From: Erythrobacter colymbi | Lineage (GTDB): Bacteria; Pseudomonadota; Alphaproteobacteria; Sphingomonadales; Sphingomonadaceae | NCBI RefSeq assembly: GCF_002155685.1 | Contig: NZ_MUYK01000002.1 | Span: 248,001 to 312,000, forward strand | Length of the DNA: 64,000 bases | Reading direction: 5' to 3' | In this document: in pieces, positions 55,799 to 64,000 of the stretch | Position numbering within the stretch: the first letter of the stretch is position 1 | How the letters are laid out: the number at the start of each line of letters is the position of its first letter | Notes under the pieces: generated by a model | The model's input: only the letters and a program-made list of their open reading frames with translations | What the model was told of the DNA's origin: nothing | The model's database searches: none | Position numbers and translations under genes: made by a program

Positions 55799-56122
55799 GG
55801 TCTGGGCCGTTTCTGCTTGTGTTTTGTGCCGTGCGCGGCGGGCCGGGCCATAACAGGGCCGGCAAGTTCACTCCATTTAGGCACATGCCGGGGGTTTCGC
55901 CACCTTGACCCGGGAACACAGCGGGAACGGTGCACTTTTTTCCACACTTGGGAGCCCACGCCGCAAGCGAGCGCCATCTGTGGGCATTCAAAGCCCGTTC
56001 AGCACGCCGGGCCTAGCGGGCAATTGCAAATCCCGTCAGGCCCGTTCAAAGGCTGGGGCGGAATTCGCCGCAACGGGCGTGCCGGACAGGGCGCCCTCGC
56101 GTCGTTACTTGTGGAGGATGCA
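55799..56122. other. Divergent intergenic region between gyrA and the secreted repeat protein
   Basis: No gene is supported in these 324 bases. The region must contain both divergent promoters, though no clean -35/-10 pair stood out. GAAC (55914-55917), seven bases, GAAC (55925-55928) is an exact match to the alphaproteobacterial LexA operator spacing, but one or so such matches is expected by chance in a window this long. A GGAGG ribosome-binding site at 56113-56117 serves the plus-strand gene. Confidence 0.5.
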
Positions 56123-57481
56123 GTGACCAATTTCTCTTCGCCCCGTCATCCCGCCCGTCTGGCGCGCCAGTTCGCGCTTGCCGTGGCGCTTGCCAGCGGA
56201 ACCGCGATCCTCGCCGTTCCCGGCCTGACCGACGCGGCCTATGCGCAAAAGAAGAAAAAGAAGGGCGAAGAGGCCGAAGCGCCCGCGCAGAACTACACCG
56301 AAGCTTTCGTGAAGGCCTACCAGCCGGTCGATACCGCGCTGAAGGCGCCGGGCGCCAATGTCGCGACGCTCAAGCCGCAGATCCTCGCGCTGGTCTCGCT
56401 CGCGGCAACCCCTGACGACCAGCTGGCGCTGGGCGGGCTGATGTACAATGCCGGCATCACCGGCAAGGACTACCCGCTCCAGCTTCAGGGCGCGGAAATG
56501 ATGCTCGCCAGCGGCAAGGTGAAGCCCGAGGAATTCGGCCGCTTCAGCGTGGTCGCGTTCCAGATCGCGAGCGAACTCAAGCAGTACGACAAGGCGCGCG
56601 GCTTCCTCCAGAAGGCGATCGACGCCAACTACACCAGCCCCACGACCTCGGCCGCCGACCTCAAGCTCAACATGGCCGAGAGCTATTTCTCGGAAGAGCG
56701 TTTCGTCGAAGGTCTGAAGTACCTGAGCGACGCCATTGAAGCCCAGAAGGCTGCCGGCCAGCCGGTCGATGCCAAGTGGTATCGTCGCGGGGTTTCGGTC
56801 GCCTACACCAACGAGATCGTGCCGCAGGTCTACGACTTCGTGCAGCACTGGGTCAGCGACTATCCGACGCCGGAAAACTGGCGTGACGCGGTGAACCTCA
56901 CGCGCAACCTCAACGATTATGACGGCGCGGTGCTTCTCGATCTGCTTCGCCTCGGCCAGAAGGTCGGCACGCTCAAGGAGAAGAACGACTACGTCTTCTA
57001 CATCGAAGCCGCCGACCCGCGCCGTCTGCCGTCGGAAGTGAAGGCGGTGATCGAGGAAGCCAACGCCAAGGGCGTGATCCCGCGCGGCAGCGACAGCTGG
57101 GTCGAAGACCAGTACAAGGTCGTGAACAGCCTCGTCGCGCAGGACAAGGCCGCGCTTCCCTCGCTCGAGCGTGATGCCAATGCGCCGACCGCCAAGCTGC
57201 GCACCGTCATCGCCGCGGGCGACATCTTCCTGAGCTATGGCGAATACGCCAAGGCGGCGGGCTTTTACGAAAAGAGCCTGACGCTGCCGGATGCCGACCG
57301 CGACCTGTCGCTCACCCGTCTCGGCATCGCCCAGATCGGTGCGGGCAACATCGCCGCGGCGCAGGAAACCTTCGCCAAGGTGCAGGGCGTGCGCGGGCCG
57401 ATCGCGATGCTCTGGAGCGCCTATGCCGACCAGCAGGCCAAGGCGCCTGCCCCGGCTGCGGGCGGTGCCACTGGCAACTAA
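56123..57481 (+). CDS. Exported helical-repeat (TPR-like) protein
   Basis: This 452-residue protein has a signal peptide (hydrophobic core about residues 14-31, cleavage expected after DAAYA-Q, before the Lys run KKKKKGEE). The mature part is helical, with tetratricopeptide-like pairs such as YDKARGFLQKAIDANYTSP, ERFVEGLKYLSDAIEAQKAA and GEYAKAAGFYEKSLTLPDAD. I do not recognise a named family; a periplasmic scaffold for protein interactions is the likely role. It starts with GTG at 56123, five bases after GGAGG. A good terminator follows, so it is probably transcribed alone. Confidence 0.8.
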   Translation: MTNFSSPRHPARLARQFALAVALASGTAILAVPGLTDAAYAQKKKKKGEEAEAPAQNYTEAFVKAYQPVDTALKAPGANVATLKPQILALVSLAATPDDQLALGGLMYNAGITGKDYPLQLQGAEMMLASGKVKPEEFGRFSVVAFQIASELKQYDKARGFLQKAIDANYTSPTTSAADLKLNMAESYFSEERFVEGLKYLSDAIEAQKAAGQPVDAKWYRRGVSVAYTNEIVPQVYDFVQHWVSDYPTPENWRDAVNLTRNLNDYDGAVLLDLLRLGQKVGTLKEKNDYVFYIEAADPRRLPSEVKAVIEEANAKGVIPRGSDSWVEDQYKVVNSLVAQDKAALPSLERDANAPTAKLRTVIAAGDIFLSYGEYAKAAGFYEKSLTLPDADRDLSLTRLGIAQIGAGNIAAAQETFAKVQGVRGPIAMLWSAYADQQAKAPAPAAGGATGN

Positions 57482-57505
57482 TCGCCGCCAGACCCAAGCT
57501 TGAAG

Positions 57506-57544
57506 AGAGCGCCGGGCGGGCCGACCGCTTCGGCGCTCTTTTTT
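57506..57544 (+). terminator. Rho-independent terminator after the repeat-protein gene
   Basis: AGAGCGCCG (57506-57514) pairs perfectly with CGGCGCTCT (57531-57539), 9 bp with a 16-base loop that can pair further, followed by a run of T through 57544. It lies 24 bases past the stop and separates this gene from lipA. Confidence 0.88.
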
Positions 57545-57617
57545 GTCAGGGGGCGCGCACAAATTGCAACCGGCAGCGCGCTTGCGGCAGCGCGCTCACG
57601 CGCCTAAATGCCCCCTC

Positions 57618-58583
57618 ATGAACGACCTCGCCAGCAAACCGCAGCCGACACCTACGGAAGAACGGCCCGCCCGCCAGCGCAAGCCCGACTGGATCCGCGT
57701 GCGCGCGCCGGTGAGCGAAGGCTACAACGAGACGCGCCGCCTGATGCGCGAGCTCAATCTCCACACCGTGTGCGAGGAAGCGGCCTGCCCCAATATCGGC
57801 GAGTGCTGGACGAAGAAGCACGCGACGGTGATGATCCTCGGCGATGTCTGCACGCGGGCCTGCGCCTTCTGCAACGTCAAGACCGGGATGCCGCGTGCGG
57901 TCGACCCGTTCGAGCCCGAGAACACCGCGATCGCCGCGGCCAAGATGGGGCTCGAGCATATCGTCATCACCTCGGTCGACCGCGATGATCTGCCCGACGG
58001 CGGCGCCTCGCAGTTCGTCAAGGTGATCGAGGCCCTTCGCCGTACGACGCCGAACACCACGATCGAGATTCTCACCCCCGATTTCCGCGGCAAGATGCGC
58101 CGCGCGGTGGAGATGATCTGCGAGGCGGGGCCGGACGTCTACAACCACAACCTTGAGACCGTCCCCCGGCTCTATCCCACGATCCGCCCGGGCGCGCGCT
58201 ACTATGCCTCGCTGCGGCTGCTCGAGGAGGTCAAGGCGCACAATCCGCTGATCTTCACCAAGTCCGGCATCATGCTGGGGCTGGGCGAACAGCGCCTCGA
58301 AGTGCATCAGGTGATGGACGACATGCGCTCGGCCGAGGTCGATTTCATCACCATGGGGCAGTATCTCCAGCCCACGCCGAAGCACGCCAAGGTCGAGGAA
58401 TTCGTGACCCCCAAGGCCTTCGCGGCCTATGGCGCGATCGCACGGGCCAAGGGCTTCCTGCAGGTCGCCTCCTCGCCGCTCACCCGCTCGAGCTATCACG
58501 CGGGTGACGATTTCGCGAAAATGCGTGCGGCCCGCGAAGAAAAGCTCGCACGCGACGCTGCGCGTACAGGGGCCAAGGCGTAA
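57618..58583 (+). CDS. lipA: Lipoyl synthase
   Basis: This 321-residue radical SAM enzyme inserts two sulfurs into protein-bound octanoyl groups. The auxiliary cluster cysteines are in [12 protein letters not shown] (Cys52, 57, 63) and the radical SAM cluster is in CTRACAFC (Cys78, 82, 85). The C-terminal [15 protein letters not shown] holds the serine that ligates the auxiliary cluster. I chose the ATG at 57618 ([12 protein letters not shown]); the frame extends upstream but crosses the terminator region. It supplies lipoate for the PDH proteins encoded at 43-46 kb. The next gene starts 5 bases later. Confidence 0.97.
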   Translation: MNDLASKPQPTPTEERPARQRKPDWIRVRAPVSEGYNETRRLMRELNLHTVCEEAACPNIGECWTKKHATVMILGDVCTRACAFCNVKTGMPRAVDPFEPENTAIAAAKMGLEHIVITSVDRDDLPDGGASQFVKVIEALRRTTPNTTIEILTPDFRGKMRRAVEMICEAGPDVYNHNLETVPRLYPTIRPGARYYASLRLLEEVKAHNPLIFTKSGIMLGLGEQRLEVHQVMDDMRSAEVDFITMGQYLQPTPKHAKVEEFVTPKAFAAYGAIARAKGFLQVASSPLTRSSYHAGDDFAKMRAAREEKLARDAARTGAKA

Positions 58584-58588
58584 GGCCG

Positions 58589-59050
58589 ATGCCCGGCATC
58601 CGCGAAACCCGCCGCCTGCCCTATAGCGCCGAGCAGATGTTCGATCTGGTCGCGGACGTTGCCCGTTATGGCGAGTTCCTGCCCTGGGTGATCGCCACCC
58701 GCGTGCGCTCCAACTCGGAGACCGAAATGGTTGCCGACATGGTGGTGGGCTTTAAGGCGATCCGCGAAAGCTTCACCTCTCGGGTGAGGAAGGACCGCCC
58801 GCGCGAGATCGACGTGCATTATCTCGACGGGCCGCTGTCCGATCTCGACAATGTATGGACCTTCCGTGCGGTCGACGATCACACCTGCGAGATCGATTTC
58901 CTCGTCGACTTCACCTTCAAGAACCGCCTGTTCGAGAAGATCGCGGGGCAATACTTCGACAAGGCTTTCCGCAAGATGGTCGAGGCTTTCGAGGCCCGCG
59001 CGGCGAAGCTTTACGGCAGCAGCAGCTCGAGTGCGCAAATCGTCGCCTGA
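58589..59050 (+). CDS. Coq10/RatA-like START-domain protein
   Basis: This 153-residue protein of the polyketide cyclase/START superfamily begins MPGIRETRRLPYSAEQMFDLV, with the later LWVIATRV-type strand (LPWVIATRVRSN), and ends KMVEAFEARAAKLYG. These match the Coq10 group, which binds ubiquinone and supports respiration; some homologues are annotated as the RatA ribosome-association toxin, but no partner antitoxin gene is adjacent. It is co-directional with lipA. Its last 40 bases overlap the end of pncC on the opposite strand, giving a Ser-rich C-terminus (SSSSSAQIVA). Confidence 0.85.
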   Translation: MPGIRETRRLPYSAEQMFDLVADVARYGEFLPWVIATRVRSNSETEMVADMVVGFKAIRESFTSRVRKDRPREIDVHYLDGPLSDLDNVWTFRAVDDHTCEIDFLVDFTFKNRLFEKIAGQYFDKAFRKMVEAFEARAAKLYGSSSSSAQIVA

Positions 59051-59523
59051 CGGCGGATTTCGGCGCGGCCATCGGGGCCTTCGCCGCCTTCGAAAAACTT
59101 GAGCTCGCCCTCGGGCTCGCCGGTTTCGCCGCGCGCGACACGGGCGAAGACGACCGTGCCGACCGGCTTCTGCGGGCTGCCGCCACCGGGCCCGGCAACG
59201 CCGCTGATCGCCACGGCGACATCGGCATGGCTGCGTTCGAGCGCTCCCTTGGCCATCGCCCAGGCGCAGGCGATCGATACCGCGCCGAAGGCCTCGATGA
59301 TGTCGAGCGGCACGCCCAGCATCTCCATCTTGGCCTCGTTGGAATAGGTCACATAGCCGCGATCGAGCACGGCGGAGGAGCCGGCGATCTCGGTGATCGC
59401 GCCGGCAACCAGCCCGCCGGTGCAGCTTTCGGCCGTGGCGACCTTCCGGCCCTGTGCGGCATTCTCGGCTACCACCCGCGCGGCGAGGGCGGCGATTTCG
59501 TCAGGGAGAAGCGAAAGCGGCAT
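59011..59523 (-). CDS. pncC: Nicotinamide-nucleotide amidohydrolase (CinA C-terminal domain)
   Basis: This 170-residue stand-alone CinA-C domain deamidates nicotinamide mononucleotide in NAD recycling. The catalytic serine is Ser33 in ATAESCTGGLVAGAITEIAG, followed by FDRGYVTYSNEAK-type strand (here LDRGYVTYSNEAKMEML) and VAISGVAGPGGGSPQKPVGT. The N-terminal MocF-like domain of full-length CinA is missing. The ATG at 59523 is chosen. The 3' end overlaps the Coq10-like gene by 40 bases. Confidence 0.93.
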   Translation of the reverse strand: MPLSLLPDEIAALAARVVAENAAQGRKVATAESCTGGLVAGAITEIAGSSAVLDRGYVTYSNEAKMEMLGVPLDIIEAFGAVSIACAWAMAKGALERSHADVAVAISGVAGPGGGSPQKPVGTVVFARVARGETGEPEGELKFFEGGEGPDGRAEIRRQATICALELLLP

Positions 59524-59530
59524 CACAGGT

Positions 59531-60085
59531 TCACTTGCGCTTGTCGGCCGGGCACAGGACCGGGTTCTTGATCTCGGACAGCTCGACGAGGAAACTCGCA
59601 AGCCCGGCGACATTCTCCACCGGCAGCGGGCTGACGAGTTCGAGCCCGCGTTCGATCTTCCCGCAGCTGTCGCCCTTGATCTCCGCAGCGATCATCTGGC
59701 CGACGAGGGCATCGACGAAGGGCCGCAGCGCCTCCTGCGGCATGGAGGAAAGCATCGCCATCATGTCGGCGTCGCCGGCATTATCCTCGGCTGCGTTCTG
59801 GTCCATGTAGACCTTGAGGAAGCGGAAGGCACCCGGCCAGGCCTTGTCCTGCCCGGCGCGGAACTTGGCGATATAGGCATCGCCCTGCTTGGCCATGAAC
59901 CCGTCGCGCGAAAGGCGATTGGCGCAGGCGGTGCGGGTGGCGTCGTAGGCGATCGGCATGGCGTAGATCACCGCGTCCGACAGGTCGGCAGCGTTGACGC
60001 AGGCGGCCTGCTGGGCCTGCGCTGCGGTGGTCGAAGTCAGCGCAGTCAGGGCGAGGGCAGGGGCAAGGATACGGCGGGCGGGCAT
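59531..60085 (-). CDS. Secreted hypothetical protein
   Basis: This 184-residue protein has a signal peptide (MPARRILAPALALTALTSTT, cleavage likely after AQAQ/A) and a helical mature part with four cysteines in pairs (ACVNAAD, TACANRL, DSCGKIE, PVLCPAD), which could form two disulfides. No family is recognised. It sits between ispDF and pncC on the same strand with short gaps (11 and 7 bases), so it belongs to that operon. Confidence 0.72.
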   Translation of the reverse strand: MPARRILAPALALTALTSTTAAQAQQAACVNAADLSDAVIYAMPIAYDATRTACANRLSRDGFMAKQGDAYIAKFRAGQDKAWPGAFRFLKVYMDQNAAEDNAGDADMMAMLSSMPQEALRPFVDALVGQMIAAEIKGDSCGKIERGLELVSPLPVENVAGLASFLVELSEIKNPVLCPADKRK

Positions 60086-60096
60086 TGCAGGTCTCC

Positions 60097-61257
60097 TCAG
60101 GCGGTGCGGGTGACAAGGACGATGGCCTGCGCGGCGATGCCTTCGCCGCGGCCGGTAAAGCCGAGTTTCTCGGTGGTGGTGGCCTTAATGCTGACGGCGC
60201 CCTCGTCCACGCCCATCAGCCGCGCAACTTCGGCGCGCATGGCGGGGCGGTGCGGGCCGATCTTGGGCGCCTCGCAGATCAGGGTAAGGTCGACATTGGC
60301 GATGGCGTATCCGGCGGCGCGCGCAAGGCCGACGGCGTGTTCGAGGAACTGCCCCGAACGCGCCCCGCGCCATTGCGGATCGCTCGGCGGAAAGTGCGTG
60401 CCGATATCCCCCTCGCCGACAGCGCCGAGCACCGCGTCGGTAATCGCGTGGAGCGCGACGTCAGCGTCCGAATGCCCGGCGAGGCCCTTGTCATGCGGGA
60501 TCAGCACCCCGCCGAGCCACAGCTCCTCACCCGCCTCCAGTCGATGGACGTCATAGCCCTGACCGATACGAAAGGCGGGGGTGGCGGATTGGTCCATCAG
60601 GTCCTCGGCAAAGGTGATCTTCTTCAAGCGCTCGTCACCATCGACGAGCGCAACTGAACCGCCGCTGGCCATCAGCACCTGCGCATCGTCGCCCGCGTCG
60701 GTCGGGCCGGCCCAGGCGCGGTGCGCGGCGAGAATGGCATCGAAGCGGAAGGCCTGCGGGGTCTGGACGCGGCGGAGGCTCTCACGCTCGGCCTTGCCGG
60801 TCATCATGCCGCTTGTCCCGGCCACAGCGAGACTGTCGACCACGGGCAGAACGGGGATCGCCCCGGGGTGGGCCTCCAGCGCAGCGAGCAGGCGCTCGGT
60901 AACCGCAAGCGGCAGGTTCGGGCGGGCGGCATCGTGGATCAGCACACTGGTCGGCGCGGCCTTGGCCAGCGCCTCCAGTCCGGCCCGGACGGAATCCTGA
61001 CGTGTCGCGCCGCCATCTACGAAATCGAGCCCTTCAAGACCCGCAAGAGCCGCCTCGGCGTGGGCTTTTGCATCGGGCGATATGACCACTGCGAGCGGCC
61101 GCGCACCGGCTGCAAGCAACGCTTCGACCGAGTGCCGGATCAGGGGCTTGCCGCGCCATTCGCGGAATTGCTTGGGGGTATCCCCACCGACCCGCAGGCC
61201 CTTGCCGGCCGCGACCACGATCGCCGCAAACGGGGGGAGGGGGGAGGGGCTCGCCAT
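60097..61257 (-). CDS. ispDF: Bifunctional IspD/IspF enzyme of the MEP pathway
   Basis: This 386-residue protein fuses two enzymes of isoprenoid synthesis. The N-terminal IspD domain (residues 1-225) has VVAAGKGLRVGGDTPKQF, RPLAVVISPD and IHDAARPNLP; the C-terminal IspF domain has RIGQGYDVHRLEAGEELWLG, with metal ligands Asp and His, and GHSDADVALHAITDA, TDA and ATTTEKLGFTGRGEGIAAQA. The fusion is common in alphaproteobacteria. I chose the ATG at 61257 (MASPSPLPPFAAI); an in-frame start at 61314 would add 19 residues with no family match. Confidence 0.96.
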   Translation of the reverse strand: MASPSPLPPFAAIVVAAGKGLRVGGDTPKQFREWRGKPLIRHSVEALLAAGARPLAVVISPDAKAHAEAALAGLEGLDFVDGGATRQDSVRAGLEALAKAAPTSVLIHDAARPNLPLAVTERLLAALEAHPGAIPVLPVVDSLAVAGTSGMMTGKAERESLRRVQTPQAFRFDAILAAHRAWAGPTDAGDDAQVLMASGGSVALVDGDERLKKITFAEDLMDQSATPAFRIGQGYDVHRLEAGEELWLGGVLIPHDKGLAGHSDADVALHAITDAVLGAVGEGDIGTHFPPSDPQWRGARSGQFLEHAVGLARAAGYAIANVDLTLICEAPKIGPHRPAMRAEVARLMGVDEGAVSIKATTTEKLGFTGRGEGIAAQAIVLVTRTA

Positions 61258-61336
61258 CGCGGGCTCGCTTAAGGTCTGGACGCGCTTTCGGCAATCCACT
61301 AAGCGCTTGCCCAAATTTTAGGCAAACCCTTCCGAT

Positions 61337-62353
61337 ATGTCACAGCTTCCCGCCCCGCCGCCCTTGAAGCCGATTGCTGTCGGCCCCGTTACCGTCGCCG
61401 AGCCAGTCGTGCTCGCGCCGATGACCGGCGTGACCGACATGCCGTTCCGCACGCTGGTGCGGCGCTATGGCTCGGGCCTCAACGTCACCGAGATGGTCGC
61501 GAGCGAGGCCGCGATCCGCGAGACGCGCGTAAGCACCCAGAAGACCGCGTGGGACCGGATCGAGGAGCCGGTGTCGATGCAGCTGGTCGGCTGCGATCCC
61601 GCCAGCATGGCCGAGGCGGCGAAGATCCAGGAAGGCAACGGCGCGGCGATCATCGACATCAATTTCGGCTGCCCTGTAAGGAAGGTCGTCGGCCAGTTCG
61701 CCGGCTCGGCGCTGATGCGCGAAGTGCCGCTTGCGGTCCGACTGATGGAGGCGACGGTCAAGGCGGTGAAGGTGCCGGTCACGGTCAAGATGCGGATGGG
61801 CTGGGATCACCAAAGCCTCAATGCGCCGGAACTCTCGCGCATCGCCGAGGACCTCGGCGTCAAGATGATCACCGTCCACGGCCGCACCCGCAACCAGATG
61901 TACAAGGGCAGCGCCGATTGGGCCTTCGTGCGCAAGGTCAAGGACGCGGTCAGCATCCCCGTGATCGTCAACGGCGACATCTGCACCATCGAAGACGCGG
62001 CCAAGGCGCTTGAGCAATCGGGCGCGGACGGGGTGATGATCGGACGCGGGGCCTATGGCAAGCCGTGGCTGCTCGGGCAGGTCATGCACTGGTGGCGCAC
62101 CGGTGAGGCGCGCGCCACGCCGGGGATCGACGAGCAATATGCCGTCGTCGTCGAACACTATAACCGGATGCTCGACCACTACGGGCGCGAGACCGGGGTG
62201 AAGATGGCCCGCAAGCACCTCGGGTGGTACACCAAGGGGCTTCACGGCTCCGCCGAGTTCCGCAACCAGGTGAACTTCATCGACGATGCGAACCAGGTGC
62301 TCGGCGAGATCGAGCGCTTCTATACACCTTTCCTCATGCAGCAGGCGGCCTGA
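61337..62353 (+). CDS. dusB: tRNA-dihydrouridine synthase B
   Basis: This 338-residue FMN enzyme reduces uridine in t[38 protein letters not shown], the catalytic Cys112 in [26 protein letters not shown] and [11 protein letters not shown] are all diagnostic of DusB/NifR3. The nifR3-ntrB-ntrC operon is well known in alphaproteobacteria, and here ntrB starts 3 bases after the stop. It is divergent from ispDF. Confidence 0.96.
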   Translation: MSQLPAPPPLKPIAVGPVTVAEPVVLAPMTGVTDMPFRTLVRRYGSGLNVTEMVASEAAIRETRVSTQKTAWDRIEEPVSMQLVGCDPASMAEAAKIQEGNGAAIIDINFGCPVRKVVGQFAGSALMREVPLAVRLMEATVKAVKVPVTVKMRMGWDHQSLNAPELSRIAEDLGVKMITVHGRTRNQMYKGSADWAFVRKVKDAVSIPVIVNGDICTIEDAAKALEQSGADGVMIGRGAYGKPWLLGQVMHWWRTGEARATPGIDEQYAVVVEHYNRMLDHYGRETGVKMARKHLGWYTKGLHGSAEFRNQVNFIDDANQVLGEIERFYTPFLMQQAA

Positions 62354-62356
62354 CGC

Positions 62357-63466
62357 ATGGCGTCCATTCCGCTCGAACCGCAACCGGGCAATCGCCCCGA
62401 TGCGCGTGCGCAGCTGGCAGGACTGATCTTCGCGCTGATCCTGCTCGATCCCGATGGCCTTATTGCCGAGGTCAATCACGCCGCCGAGGACTTGCTCGGC
62501 ACCAGCGCGGTGCGGCTCGTCGGCACGCGGCTGACAGATCGCATCGGCCCGCTCGATCCGCGGGTCGAGGCGCGTCTGGTGGCGAGTGACGAGGCGTTGG
62601 TCGCCCGGGACCTCGCGATCCGCGTCGGGGTGCAGGAAACCCGCGTCAACCTCACTGCCTCGCCGCTCGGCGGTTTTCCCGGGTGGCGGGTGGTGACCCT
62701 GTCGCAGATCGGCCATGACGAGAGCGCCAATCCCGCAGGCGGCGAAGCGATGCTCGGCGCGCCGGCGGTGCTCGCGCACGAGATCAAGAACCCGCTCGCC
62801 GCTATCCGCGGAGCGGGCCAACTCGCTGCGAGGAAGCTCCCCCATGCCGACAAGAAGCTCGCGCGGATGATCACCGACGAGGTTGATCGCATTGCGCGGC
62901 TGATCGACCGGATGCAGCAGCTGGGCAGCACCCGCACCGGCCCCTTCGATGCCTGCAACCCGCACGAGGCGATCCGCGCTGCGGTGGCGACCATGCGCGC
63001 GGCCGGGAGTTCACTGGGCGAAGTCGAGATCCGCGAGGAGTTCGACCCCTCGCTCCCGCCGGTGCTCGCCAACCGCGATGCGCTCGAACAGGTGCTGATC
63101 AACCTCATCTCCAACGCCCGCGATGCGGCGCTGGGGAAGGGCGGGACGGGAGCCAGGGACGGTGTGGTCATCGTCCAGACCCGCTTCGTCAGCGGCCTCG
63201 CCTTCAGCGCGATCCGCAACGGCCGCGCAGTGCCGCTGCCGATCGAGATCACCATTTCCGACAACGGCCCCGGCATCGACCCGACCTTGCGCGACCATGT
63301 GTTCGAGCCCTTCGTCTCGTCCAAGCCCTCGGGGCAGGGGCTCGGCCTCTCGCTGGTGAGGAAGCTGGTGCGCGACATGAACGGCAATGTGAGCCACGAC
63401 CGCGATGCCCGTTCGGGCCTCACCAATTTCCGCCTGCATCTGCCGCAGGCACCGGACACGCTCTGA
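62357..63466 (+). CDS. ntrB: Nitrogen regulation sensor histidine kinase NtrB
   Basis: This 369-residue cytosolic kinase controls NtrC in response to nitrogen status through PII. It has an N-terminal PAS domain (residues 20-125), the phosphoacceptor His141 in LAHEIKNPLAAIRGAGQL, the N box VLINLISNARDAA, G1 DNGPGIDP, F box FEPFVSSKPSG, and G2 GQGLGLSLVRKLV. FVSSKPSGQGLGL is typical of NtrB. ntrC starts 4 bases after its stop. Confidence 0.96.
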   Translation: MASIPLEPQPGNRPDARAQLAGLIFALILLDPDGLIAEVNHAAEDLLGTSAVRLVGTRLTDRIGPLDPRVEARLVASDEALVARDLAIRVGVQETRVNLTASPLGGFPGWRVVTLSQIGHDESANPAGGEAMLGAPAVLAHEIKNPLAAIRGAGQLAARKLPHADKKLARMITDEVDRIARLIDRMQQLGSTRTGPFDACNPHEAIRAAVATMRAAGSSLGEVEIREEFDPSLPPVLANRDALEQVLINLISNARDAALGKGGTGARDGVVIVQTRFVSGLAFSAIRNGRAVPLPIEITISDNGPGIDPTLRDHVFEPFVSSKPSGQGLGLSLVRKLVRDMNGNVSHDRDARSGLTNFRLHLPQAPDTL

Positions 63467-63470
63467 ACCG

Positions 63471-64000
63471 ATGGCCAATTCGAACGATCCGATCCTGCTT
63501 GTCGAGGATGACACCGCGATTGCCACGGTGATCATCGCCGCACTCGAGGACGAGGGCTTTGCCATCGCGCATTGCACCAGCATCGCAGCGCGCGACAAGC
63601 AACTCGCAGCGCGCCGGTTCGCGGTGATGCTGACCGACGTGATCCTCGAGGATGGTGACGGTCTCGCCAGCCTTTCGGCCGTGCGCGAAAAGGCGCCGGA
63701 CATGCCGGTGATCGTCCTTTCGGCGCAGAACACGCTCGATACCGCGGTGCGCGCGAGCGAGAGCGAGGCCTTCGAGTATTTCCCCAAGCCCTTCGATCTC
63801 GACGAGCTGGTCCACGCCGTGCGCCAGGCCGCGGGCGCGCGTTCGCCTGCGGTGGACGACACGGCAGCGGCGATCCCGGGCGAGGGCGAGCGGATGCCGC
63901 TGGTCGGGCGCAGTCCGGCGATGCAGGGCGTCTACCGGATGATCACGCGCGTGCTGCGCAATGATCTGACGGTGCTCGTCACCGGCGAGAGCGGCACCGG
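63471..64000 (+). CDS. ntrC: Nitrogen regulation response regulator NtrC, N-terminal part (3' truncated by window edge)
   Basis: The 176 codons present cover the receiver domain (residues 7-125) and the start of the sigma-54 AAA+ domain. The phosphoacceptor is Asp56 in VMLTDVILEDGDG; Asp13/Asp14 form the acidic pocket; Lys105-like FPKPFDLDEL is present. The AAA+ domain begins PLVGRSPAMQGVYRMITRVL and reaches the Walker A motif GESGT at the window end. The DNA-binding domain is outside. It should activate sigma-54 promoters under nitrogen limitation when phosphorylated by NtrB. Confidence 0.96.
   Translation, partial: MANSNDPILLVEDDTAIATVIIAALEDEGFAIAHCTSIAARDKQLAARRFAVMLTDVILEDGDGLASLSAVREKAPDMPVIVLSAQNTLDTAVRASESEAFEYFPKPFDLDELVHAVRQAAGARSPAVDDTAAAIPGEGERMPLVGRSPAMQGVYRMITRVLRNDLTVLVTGESGT

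Overview
The window looks like the chromosome of an alphaproteobacterium of the order Sphingomonadales, most likely Erythrobacteraceae (Erythrobacter/Porphyrobacter type). The grounds are very high GC, a nuoG-N / birA / coaX / RNase J block, a trpEGDC-moaC-moeA-lexA-comEC-gltX-gltA neighbourhood, an E1-beta subunit carrying its own lipoyl domain, a dusB-ntrB-ntrC operon, and a GAAC-N7-GAAC SOS box in front of lexA. The genus is an inference; no rRNA gene is present. I see no prophage, insertion sequence, integrase or CRISPR array. Most genes are housekeeping, and many start with GTG or TTG.

Layout. 1-11.8 kb: complex I genes nuoG (3' end only) to nuoN, then biotin ligase, type III pantothenate kinase, RNase J and a small DUF1467 membrane protein, all on the plus strand with stop/start overlaps. 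11.8-18.5 kb: a cluster of non-housekeeping signalling-like genes: a long membrane-anchored coiled-coil protein (minus) divergent from a degenerate Hpt protein, a degenerate nucleotidyltransferase/membrane fusion, a DUF2336-like protein and a kinase-like protein without its phosphoacceptor histidine. 18.5-33.5 kb: minus-strand genes gltA, gltX, lexA, moeA, moaC, trpC, trpD, trpG, a lipoprotein, trpE and ppiD, with comEC opposed. 33.7-39.5 kb: tpiA, secG, pyrG, a probable unannotated non-coding RNA, hsp20 (minus), grxC, a nitrilase-family amidase, DUF1178 and tRNA-Arg(CCT). 39.7-43.2 kb: an MFS transporter and a haloalkane dehalogenase (minus) divergent from an acyl-CoA dehydrogenase. 43.3-46.2 kb: ftsB, pdhA, pdhB. 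46.2-49.5 kb: two TadE-like pseudopilins and a TadG-like vWA protein. 49.7-64 kb: a squalene/phytoene-synthase-like protein, an EF-hand protein, trmFO, a YhhN protein, gyrA, a secreted repeat protein, lipA, a Coq10-like protein, pncC, a secreted hypothetical, ispDF, dusB, ntrB and the start of ntrC.

How the parts work together. The first block is the membrane arm of NADH:ubiquinone oxidoreductase. The trp block makes tryptophan from chorismate and runs on, through 4-base overlaps, into molybdopterin biosynthesis and the SOS repressor. pdhA/pdhB feed acetyl-CoA to gltA. NtrB/NtrC sense nitrogen status.

The most promising unexplained parts are: (i) the 11.8-18.5 kb cluster, where three proteins keep a recognisable signalling or transferase fold but have lost the key catalytic residue, and where two of the transcription units carry near-consensus CtrA boxes (TAAA-N7-TTAAC and CTAA-N7-TTAAC); (ii) a strongly structured, terminator-ended candidate RNA between pyrG and hsp20; (iii) a lipoprotein with a phosphodiester-glycosidase domain translationally coupled inside the trp operon; and (iv) a TadE-like pseudopilin with two EF-hand-like calcium loops.
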